From the NCBI RefSeq assembly GCF_030161635.1, contig NZ_BSUO01000001.1, positions 3,081,199 through 3,145,198 on the forward strand: DNA of 64,000 bases, written 5' to 3'. The stretch comes from Mobilicoccus caccae (GTDB taxonomy: Bacteria; Actinomycetota; Actinomycetes; Actinomycetales; Dermatophilaceae). The position numbers and the translations under genes are program-made. The notes below the pieces were generated by a model that did not search any database, was not told the origin of the DNA, and saw nothing but the letters and a program-made list of their open reading frames with translations. Positions 57,179-64,000 of the stretch are shown in pieces; the first letter of the stretch is position 1, and the number at the start of each line of letters is the position of its first letter.

Positions 57179-58731
57179 GCGTGACGCCGGCCGTCGACGC
57201 CGGTCACGACCCCCGCACCGGGGAGCGACGCGCGGGCCTCGCGCACACGACCCCGGACGAGCTCGCCGCGATCCTCGATCGGGCCGTCCAGGCCGCTCCC
57301 GTGGTGGCGGGCACCGCGCCGGCCACCCGGGCCGCCTGGCTCGACGCCGTGGCCGACGGGCTGGAGGCGCACGCCGACGAGCTCGTCGCCATCGCCGACG
57401 CCGAGACCGCCCTCGGATCACCGCGCCTGCCGGGCGAACTCGCCAAGGCCGCCGCCCAGGCGCGGTTCTACGGATCCGTCGCTGCGGAGGGGTCGTTCGT
57501 CGACGCGCGGATCGACACCGCGGGCGGCCCCGCCGGGGTGGATCTGCGCCGGGCACGCCGCCCGGTGGGTCCGGTGGCCGTGTTCGGAGCGAGCAACTTT
57601 CCCTTCGGGTTCGGTGTCGCCGGACACGACACGTGTTCCGCTCTGGCGGCGGGGTGCCCGGTCGTGGTCAAGGCGCACCCGGCGCACCCGGAGTTGTCCG
57701 GACGACTGGCGCAGGTCGTCGCCGACGCGTTGACGTCGGCCGGGGCGCCGGAGGGGGCGTTCGCGCTCGTCGTCGGATTCGACTCGGGCCTGGCGCTCGT
57801 CGACGCCGACCAGGTCGCGGCCGTCGGATTCACCGGCTCGCAGACCGGCGGGATGGCGCTCGTCGAACGCGCCGCGGCGCGCCCGCGGCCCATCCCCGTC
57901 TACGCCGAGATGGGCACCGTCAACCCGGCCGTCGTCACCCGCGCGGGGGCGGCCGGCCGCGCGGAGGACATCGCCTGCGGCTTCGTGGAGTCCTTCACCC
58001 TCGGAGCCGGGCAGTTCTGCACCAAACCCGGGCTCCTGCTCGTCCCCGCCGGGAGCGAGATCGGCGCTCGGGTGGCCGACCTCGTCGCCGAACGCGACGG
58101 GGCGCACGCCCTCACCCAGGGGATCGCCGCGGCGTACGCGACAGGGCGAAGTGACCTCGAGGCCGCCGGCGCCCGGGTGCTCGCCGACGGTCGTACACCG
58201 GGAGCCGGGAACGCCGTGCAGGCGGTCCTCGCCCAGGTCGACGCCAAGGCGCTGACACCCGGATCTCGCCTGCTCGAGGAGTGCTTCGGACCGCTCGCCC
58301 TCGTCGTGGAGTACGCGAGCGACGACCAGCGCGACCAGCTGCTCACCACCCTGCAGCCGAGCCTGGCCGCCGCGGTGGCCTCCGGTGGGGAGGGTGACAC
58401 CGAGGTGGCATGCGTCGTCGAGCTGTTGTCCCACCAGGTCGGACGTGTCGTCGTGGACGGCTGGCCCACCGGTGTCGCCGGCACGTGGGCCCAGCATCAC
58501 GGCGGTCCGTGGCCCGCGACGAGCCGGCCGGACGCGACGAGTGTCGGCGCCGCGGCTCTCGACCGGTTCACCCGGCCGGTGGCCTACCAGGACGTGCCGG
58601 CGAGTGCCCTGCCGCCCGAGCTCACCGATGACAACCCGTGGGGCCTGCCGCGACGGATGGACGGGCGGCTGCAGCAGTCCGGCGACAGCGACAGCGACGG
58701 CGGCGGCGGATCTCGAGGCGGCGCAGCATGA
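57175..58731 (+). CDS. Aldehyde dehydrogenase, alpha-ketoglutarate-semialdehyde/glutarate-semialdehyde type
   Basis: 518 residues of the NADP-dependent KGSADH-like ALDH subgroup. PVGPVAVFGASNFPFGFGVA, PVVVKAHPAHPELSG (cofactor Lys), VGFTGSQTGGMALVERAAAR, the general base in PVYAEMGTVNPAVV and the nucleophile in TLGAGQFCTKPGLLLVPAG are visible. Overlaps gabT (GTGA). By context it oxidises the semialdehyde made by the aminotransferase (glutarate semialdehyde). The C-terminal tail is Ser/Asp/Gly-rich. Confidence 0.85.
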   Translation: MSVTPAVDAGHDPRTGERRAGLAHTTPDELAAILDRAVQAAPVVAGTAPATRAAWLDAVADGLEAHADELVAIADAETALGSPRLPGELAKAAAQARFYGSVAAEGSFVDARIDTAGGPAGVDLRRARRPVGPVAVFGASNFPFGFGVAGHDTCSALAAGCPVVVKAHPAHPELSGRLAQVVADALTSAGAPEGAFALVVGFDSGLALVDADQVAAVGFTGSQTGGMALVERAAARPRPIPVYAEMGTVNPAVVTRAGAAGRAEDIACGFVESFTLGAGQFCTKPGLLLVPAGSEIGARVADLVAERDGAHALTQGIAAAYATGRSDLEAAGARVLADGRTPGAGNAVQAVLAQVDAKALTPGSRLLEECFGPLALVVEYASDDQRDQLLTTLQPSLAAAVASGGEGDTEVACVVELLSHQVGRVVVDGWPTGVAGTWAQHHGGPWPATSRPDATSVGAAALDRFTRPVAYQDVPASALPPELTDDNPWGLPRRMDGRLQQSGDSDSDGGGGSRGGAA

Positions 58732-59890
58732 GTCGCCCACTCGAGGGTGTGCTCGTCGCCGACTTCAGCCGGGTCCTGGCCGGGCCGCTCGCGACGATGA
58801 CGCTGGCCGACCTCGGCGCGACGGTCGTCAAGATCGAGCGTCCGGGCGCCGGTGACGACACGCGCGCGTGGGGTCCGCCGTGGACCGAGGCAGGCGTCGC
58901 GACGTACTTCGAGAGCGTCAACCGGAGCAAGCGGTCACTGACCCTCGACCTCGCCGATGCCGACGACCTGCCGCTCGCCCAGGAGCTCGCGCGCCGGGCG
59001 GACGTCGTCGTCGAGAACTTCCGCCCCGGTGCCCTCGCGCGCTACGGACTCGACTACGACTCCGTGACCGCGACCAACCCTGGTGCGATCTACGCGTCGG
59101 TGTCCGGATTCGGTTCCGGCACAGGGGCGGACCTGCCCGGCTACGACTTCGTCGTCCAGGCCGTCGGCGGGCTCATGAGCATGACCGGGGCCCCGGGGGC
59201 GAGCCGACCAAGGTCGGGGTGGCCCTCGTCGACGTCCTCACCGGCAAGGACGCGACGATCGGCATCCTCGCCGCGCTCGCCGAGCGCGAGCGCACCGGGC
59301 TCGGCTGCCACGTCGAGGTCGACCTGCTCTCCAGCCTGCTCGGCTCGCTCGTCAATCAGGCGTCGGGATACCTCGGGGCGGGGCGGGTTCCGGGTCAGAT
59401 GGGCAACCGGCATCCCTCGATCGCGCCGTACGAGACCCTCTCCTGCCGCGACGGGCTCATCGCCCTGGCCTGCGGCAACGACGGCCAGTTCCGCAAGCTC
59501 GCCACCGTTCTCGGGGAGCCGGGCCTCGCGGAGGACCCGCGGTTCGCGACGAACGCCGCCCGCGTGGGTCATCGCGAGGAGCTGGTCACCGCTCTCGAGG
59601 GCAGGCTGTCGGTCGCCGACGTCGCCGACTGGCAGGCGCGTCTCACGGCCGCGGGGGTTCCGGCCGGCCCCGTCAACGACCTCGCGGGGGCGTTCGACCT
59701 CGCCGAGCGGCTCGGACTCGCCCCGACCCACGACCTCGGCCCCGGCGTCTCACCGCAGGTGCGCCACGCCGTCACCTACAGCCGCCCGCTGGTCACCGCC
59801 CCCGCCCCACCACCCCGCCTCGGCGAGCACACCGACTCCCTCCGCGAGTGGTTGTCCGACCCCTCGCACTCCTCACGCCCAGCCCCATGA
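58728..59890 (+). CDS. Class III (CaiB/BaiF) CoA-transferase, frameshifted in this sequence
   Basis: Family III CoA transferase, by context succinyl-CoA:glutarate CoA-transferase. MSRPLEGVLVADFSRVLAGP, GATVVKIERPGAGDDTRAWG, VVVENFRPGALARYGLDYDS and YDFVVQAVGGLMSMTGAPG form the first half. A GGGGG run (59195-59199) is one base short; corrected, GEPTKVGVALVDVLTGKDAT follows, then QASGYLGAGRVPGQMGNRHP. The catalytic Asp is expected in the ALVDVLTG stretch. About 387 residues. Start overlaps the ALDH stop. Confidence 0.88.
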
Positions 59891-59919
59891 ACCACCTCGA
59901 CTCGAGAAGAGAACGGACC

Positions 59920-61131
59920 ATGAGCCACAAGCAGGCCCCCAAGCACCGCAACCCGCTCGACCTCGCCGACATCGACGACGCCCTCTCCTCGGAGGAGAAA
60001 GCCATCCGCTCCTCCGTGCGGAGTCTGCTCGCCGACCAGGTCGACCCCTACATCGGTGAGTGGTTCGAGAAGGGTGAGCTGCCGAACGTGCGCGAACTGG
60101 CGCGCAGCTTCGGCGAGATGGGCCTTCTCGGGATGCACCTGGAGGGCTACGGGTGCGCCGGCATGAGCGCCGTCGACTACGGCCTGGCCTGCCTCGAGCT
60201 GGAGGCCAGCGACTCCGGCATCCGCTCGCTCGTCTCCGTCCAGGGGTCGCTGGCGATGTTCGGCATCTGGCGGTGGGGCTCGGAGGAGCACAAGCAGCAG
60301 TGGCTGCCGGCGATGGCCGCCGGCGAGGCCATCGGCTGCTTCGGCCTCACCGAACCCGACCACGGCTCCGACCCCGGCAACATGCGGACCTTCGCCAAGA
60401 AGGACGGCACCGACTGGGTCCTCAACGGCCGCAAGATGTGGATCACGAACTCCCCCATCGCCGACGTCGCGGTCGTCTGGGCCCAGACCGAAGAGGGAGC
60501 CGAGAGCGGCAGCAACGGGATTCGCGGCTTCTGCGTCCCGACGGACACCCCCGGGTTCTCAGCCCCGGAGATCCACCACAAGGGTTCGCTGCGGGCATCG
60601 ATCACCGGCGAGATCGTCCTCGACGACGTGCGACTCCCGGCCGACGCGGCGTTCCCCGAGGTCCGCGGCCTCAAGGGACCGCTGTCCTGCCTCAACGAGG
60701 CCCGCTACGGCATCCTGTGGGGCTCGATGGGCGCCGCCCGCACCGCCTACAGCACGGCCCTGGACTACGCCGGCCAACGCGAACAGTTCGGCCGCCCGAT
60801 CTCCGGGTTCCAGCTCACCCAGGCCAAACTCGCGAACATGGTCGTCGAGATCTCCCTCGGCACCCTCCTCGCGCTCCACCTCGGCCGACGCAAGGACGCC
60901 GTGGGCCTGCGCCCCGAGCAGGTCAGCATCGGCAAGCTCAACAACGTCACCAAGGCGATCGAGATCTGCCGCAGCGCCCGGACGATCCTGGGCGGCAACG
61001 GGATCTCCTACGAGTTCCCCATCATGCGGCACATGACCAACCTCGAGTCGGTGCTCACCTACGAGGGCACCCCCGAGATGCACACGCTCATGATCGGCCA
61101 GGCCGTCACAGGTCAGGCCGCCTTCCGCTGA
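59920..61131 (+). CDS. gcdH: Glutaryl-CoA dehydrogenase
   Basis: FAD enzyme converting glutaryl-CoA to crotonyl-CoA and CO2. 403 residues. The sequence is of the GCDH rather than general acyl-CoA dehydrogenase type: IGCFGLTEPDHGSDPGNMRT, GRKMWITNSPIADVAVVWAQ, GSLRASITGEIVLDDVRLPA, GPLSCLNEARYGILWGSMGA and HMTNLESVLTYEGTPEMHTL (catalytic Glu in the YEGT motif). ATG 59920 fits the family start. It identifies the operon as a glutarate route. Confidence 0.92.
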   Translation: MSHKQAPKHRNPLDLADIDDALSSEEKAIRSSVRSLLADQVDPYIGEWFEKGELPNVRELARSFGEMGLLGMHLEGYGCAGMSAVDYGLACLELEASDSGIRSLVSVQGSLAMFGIWRWGSEEHKQQWLPAMAAGEAIGCFGLTEPDHGSDPGNMRTFAKKDGTDWVLNGRKMWITNSPIADVAVVWAQTEEGAESGSNGIRGFCVPTDTPGFSAPEIHHKGSLRASITGEIVLDDVRLPADAAFPEVRGLKGPLSCLNEARYGILWGSMGAARTAYSTALDYAGQREQFGRPISGFQLTQAKLANMVVEISLGTLLALHLGRRKDAVGLRPEQVSIGKLNNVTKAIEICRSARTILGGNGISYEFPIMRHMTNLESVLTYEGTPEMHTLMIGQAVTGQAAFR

Positions 61132-61207
61132 GCCCACCCCTTCTGCGGCGACGCCGCATCCTCCACCTGCGCGGTCCGCAAGGGCGCGCCCCGCGACAAG
61201 GAACCCC

Positions 61208-62709
61208 ATGACCAGATCACACGAGAAGATGGACCGAGTCCTCGGCCGGTGGGACGTCCTCGCCGTCGCCTTCGGCGCCATGATCGGCTTCGGCTGGATC
61301 GTCCTCACCGGCGACTTCCTCAACAACGCCGGCACCCTCGGGGCCGCGCTCGCGTTCGTCGCCGGCGGCACGGTCGTCGCCTTCGTCGCGTTCACCTACG
61401 CCGAGCTCGTGGCGGCCCTGCCGCACGTGGGGGCGAACACAGTTACGTACTGCGAGCTATGGGTTCACGTGCGTCGTTCTTCTGTTCGTGGACGCTGGTG
61501 CTCGGGTACGTCTCCGTGGTCGCGTTCGAGGCCGTCGCCCTGCCCCAGACGCTGCTCTACATCTTTCCCGACATGCTGGTGGGCAAGCTGTGGACGGTCG
61601 CCGGGTACGACGTCTACGGCTCGTGGGTGGCCGTGGGTGTCATCGCCGCCATCGTCATGACGCTCCTCAACGTGATCGGGGTGCGTCCGGCCGCGGTGTT
61701 CCAGACGGTCGCGGTCCTCTTCCTCGCGAGCGTCGGTGTGTTCCTCGTCGCCGGCTCGTTCATCGGTGGGTCGGTCGAGAACATGCAGCCCCTGTTCAAC
61801 GGCGGCATGACGGGCTTCATCGGGGTGCTCGTGGCCACCCCGTTCCTCTTCGTCGGTTTCGACGTCATCCCGCAGTCCGCCGAGGAGATCCACCTGCCGT
61901 ACAAGAAGATCGGGCAGGCGCTCATCGTCTCGGTGTTCCTCGCGATCAGCTGGTACGTGATGATCATGCTGACGACGAGCTCGTCGATGCACGCCGTCGA
62001 CCTCGCGAACAGCGATCTCGCCGTCGCCGACGGCATGACCGCGATGTTCGGACACCCTGCCTGGGGCACGTTCCTCGTGCTCGGTGGCGTCGCCGGCATC
62101 CTCACCTCGTGGAACGGGTTCCTCATCGGCGCGAGCCGGTTGATCTACGCCCTCGCCCGCTCGGGCATGCTGCCCGCGTGGTTCGGGGTGCTGCACCCCA
62201 AGTACCGCACGCCGGCCAACGCCGTCATCTTCATCGGTGCGTTGTCCATCGTGGCGCCGTTCTTCGGCCGCAAGACCCTCGTGTGGCTGGTGGACGCGGG
62301 CGGCCTGTCGATCGTCGTCGCGTGGCTGCTCGTCGGCATCGCGTTCGTCCTGCTGCGCAAGCGTGAGCCGGACATGGAGCGCCCGTTCCGCACCCCGGGA
62401 GGGGTGGTCACCGGTGGCATCGCGGTGGTGCTGTCCGCCGCCATGGCCGTGCTCTTCCTGCCAGGGATGCCCGCCGCACTGACGCCGCCCGAGTGGGTCA
62501 TCGTCGGCCTCTGGGGCGTGTTCGGAATCGTCCTGATGCTCCGCATCCCCAGCGTGTCAGGTGGCCCCGACGCCGAGCAGCGACTCCTCGCGGCCACCCA
62601 CCCCGCCTGGGGTGAGGAGGGCGCGCACCAGCCCCCGGCCGAGATCTTCCGCCACGACCACACGGCGGGCGAGGGCCGCCCTCAGCCCGAGGAACGAGCG
62701 GGGCGCTGA
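61208..62709 (+). CDS. APC-family amino acid permease, frameshifted in this sequence
   Basis: About 500 residues with 12 helices. LAVAFGAMIGFGWIVLTGDF (helix 1 G-motif) and FVAFTYAELVAALPHVG precede the break at GGGGG (61429-61433). With one more G it continues GEHSYVLRAMGSRASFFCSW, then FDVIPQSAEEIHLPYKKIGQ and LTSWNGFLIGASRLIYALAR. The tail is acidic and soluble. Likely importer for lysine, 5-aminovalerate or GABA for the preceding operon; exact substrate unknown. Confidence 0.87.
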
Positions 62710-62745
62710 GATTCAGGCGGGCGAGAACGCCGGGTCTCCGGCATC

Positions 62746-62841
62746 GAAGAACAACACCGACAACATCGACCGCATGCTCGGCACCGCCCACCTGGGCAGA
62801 TGCCCGAAGCGAGCTGGTCGATGTCGTCGGTGTTGTTCTTC
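62746..62841. repeat. 26-bp inverted repeat with 44-bp spacer
   Basis: Arms 62746-62771 and 62816-62841 are complementary at 25 of 26 positions (GAAGAACAACACCGAC...ATCGACC). It lies between convergent APC permease and dehydratase genes. The arms are less GC-rich than local terminators and no U tract follows, so it is not a typical terminator. No gene is supported in 62710-62899. Confidence 0.8.
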
Positions 62842-62899
62842 ACCCGCGCCCATCACCGCTGGGGTACGCCCAGACGGGGCGCACGGTGTCGCGGCTGTC

Positions 62900-63850
62900 T
62901 CACCAGTGCATCGGGTCGGTGTTCGCACCGCACAGGACGACGGCGACGCGGCCCCGCGGCCGGTGGACGCCGCTGGTCAGGGCGGCCAGGGCCGTGGCCG
63001 CCCCGTGCTCGACGACGATCCGGTACTCCTCCCACAGCCACCGTCGGGCCTGCCTGATCGCGTCGTCCTCCACCAGCACCGACTCGACGCCGGTGCGCGT
63101 CGCCACGTCGTAGGCGATCTCGCCGACCCGTCGGGCGCCGAGGGAGTCGGCGGCGATGCCCGAGACCTCCACGTCGACCGGGCCGCCGCCGGCCAGGGCC
63201 GTGTGCAGCGTCGGGATCGTGCGGGGCTCGACGGCCACCACCCGCGCGACCCCCTCCACCGCCGCGGCGACACCCGCCATGAGGCCACCGCCACCCACGG
63301 CGACGACGACCTCATCGACCTGATCGACCTGATCGACCTCGTCGACCTCCTCTGTGTCACCGAGGATCTCCAGCCCGATCGTGCCGGCGCCGGCGACGAT
63401 CTCGGGCTGGTCGTAGGCGTGGCAGAACACGGCACCGCTCGCTTCGGCCAGCTCGAGCGCAGCCTCGTAGGCGAGCGCGTACTCGCGGCCGTGCAGGACG
63501 ACCTGCGCCCCGAGCGCCCGCAACTTCTCGACCTTGACGATCGGCGCGGTCTCGGGGACGACGACCGTGGCCGGCACCCCCAGCGCCCGGGCGGCGAACG
63601 CGTTGGCGAGTCCGGCGTTGCCACCCGAGGCCACGACGATGCCCACCCGCGGATCCAACGTGCCGTCCGCCGCCGCGCCCAGGACGCGGTTGAACGCACC
63701 GCGCGCCTTGAAACTGCCTGTGTGCTGGAGGTATTCGAGCTTGAACACGACCTGGCCGCCCAGGGCGTCGCCGACATCGAGCATCGGCGTCCGACGGACC
63801 CGCCCGGCGATGCGGTCGCGGGCGGTGTCGATGTCGTCGCGGGTGATCAT
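62900..63850 (-). CDS. Threonine/serine dehydratase (fold-type II PLP enzyme)
   Basis: 316 residues. PLP Lys in LEYLQHTGSFKARGAFNRVL, substrate loop VVASGGNAGLANAFAARALG, and phosphate loop EVVVAVGGGGLMAGVAAAVE. The C-terminus VAVVLCGANTDP fits the SerRac/threonine dehydratase group; no ACT domain, so a catabolic or racemase-like form. An Asp/Val-rich insertion of tandem 9-bp repeats lies just before the Gly-rich loop. ATG overlaps the upstream gene stop. Confidence 0.88.
   Translation of the reverse strand: MITRDDIDTARDRIAGRVRRTPMLDVGDALGGQVVFKLEYLQHTGSFKARGAFNRVLGAAADGTLDPRVGIVVASGGNAGLANAFAARALGVPATVVVPETAPIVKVEKLRALGAQVVLHGREYALAYEAALELAEASGAVFCHAYDQPEIVAGAGTIGLEILGDTEEVDEVDQVDQVDEVVVAVGGGGLMAGVAAAVEGVARVVAVEPRTIPTLHTALAGGGPVDVEVSGIAADSLGARRVGEIAYDVATRTGVESVLVEDDAIRQARRWLWEEYRIVVEHGAATALAALTSGVHRPRGRVAVVLCGANTDPMHW
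63311..63346. repeat. Four tandem 9-bp repeats inside the dehydratase gene
   Basis: CTCATCGAC, CTGATCGAC, CTGATCGAC, CTCGTCGAC in succession; on the coding strand they encode VDE/VDQ/VDQ/VDE. In frame, so length can vary by three residues without breaking the gene. Confidence 0.85.
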
Positions 63851-64000
63851 CGGGGCTCTCCTGATCCGTCGCGGCGCGTGGACGACCGGTGCACCGGCCG
63901 GCGGATGGCGGCGAGTTCGAGGAGCAGCGCAGCGCCCAGCTCCCCGGCGTCGAGTCGGCCCATCTCCTCCTGCAAGCGTGCCGCAGCCGCCCGCTGGGGT
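63847..64000 (-). CDS. C-terminal fragment of an unidentified gene
   Basis: Open frame entering from the right edge and ending at 63847, overlapping the dehydratase ATG (ATGA). It encodes a helical segment (AARLQEEMGRLDAGELGAAL, then LLLELAAIRRPV) and a basic tail (HRSSTRRDGSGEPR). The overlap and codon use indicate a real co-transcribed gene, perhaps a regulator, but no family can be named from 51 residues. Confidence 0.5.
   Translation of the reverse strand, partial: PQRAAAARLQEEMGRLDAGELGAALLLELAAIRRPVHRSSTRRDGSGEPR

Noticed and set aside
1..64000. CRISPR arrays, tRNA or rRNA genes, prophage genes
   Set aside because: No spaced direct-repeat array, no recognisable tRNA cloverleaf or rRNA segment and no phage structural or integrase gene was found.

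Overview
The window comes from a high-GC, motile Gram-positive bacterium, almost certainly an actinomycete. The evidence is strong G/C third-position bias, a FlbD/FliO-type flagellar export cluster, the actinobacterial dnaX-recR-DUF5063-lysC-asd block with a small SRP RNA beside it, and frequent GTG starts in 4-base start/stop overlaps. A micrococcal lineage (Dermatophilaceae/Intrasporangiaceae-like) is my best guess from gene order only.

Left part (1-23 kb, nearly all on the minus strand). 1-5067: flbD-motA-motB-fliL-fliM-fliN-fliO, the start of a flagellar motor/export operon that continues off the left edge. 5482-12779: asd, lysC, a DUF5063 gene, recR, a plsC-type acyltransferase and dnaX, followed by a CPBP membrane protease and the SRP RNA gene ffs. 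13886-15699: a secreted heparinase-like polysaccharide lyase. 15924-21501: flgL, flgK, a FliT/FlgN-like gene, fliS, fliD and fliC. A shared promoter-like motif (TTCA-like, 16 nt, then CCGATAG-like) precedes flbD, flgK, fliC and the lyase gene, suggesting one flagellar sigma regulon.

Accessory part (21.7-36.3 kb). A family-2 glycosyltransferase and a hypothetical gene are separated by an IS1380-family element. Next comes a plus-strand set: a TagF-like glycerophosphotransferase, methyltransferase, HAD phosphatase and CTP:phosphocholine-cytidylyltransferase-like enzyme. This looks like a surface or flagellin decoration island. A mazEF-type pair follows, then a divergent urease-like operon (gamma/beta fusion, alpha-like subunit, YtcJ-like amidohydrolase, MHS transporter), a truncated HepT-like remnant and a second CPBP protease.

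Right part (36.5-64 kb). An unrecognised 301-aa gene; two tandem secreted proteins sharing a repeated beta-type motif; a GntR-controlled tetronate operon (otnK-ltnD-gntP) with a perfect 20-bp palindromic operator; a HerA-like ATPase; a LytR_C protein; a complete citrate-lyase operon citCDEFXG; and a PucR regulator divergent from an operon (aminotransferase, semialdehyde dehydrogenase, class III CoA-transferase, glutaryl-CoA dehydrogenase, APC permease) that reads as 5-aminovalerate/glutarate catabolism. A threonine/serine dehydratase ends the window.

Quality caveat: at least 14 otherwise intact genes carry a single-base frameshift. In most of them a short G, C or A run is one base short. This looks like uncorrected sequencing error rather than gene decay, so coordinates of those genes are given across the frameshift.
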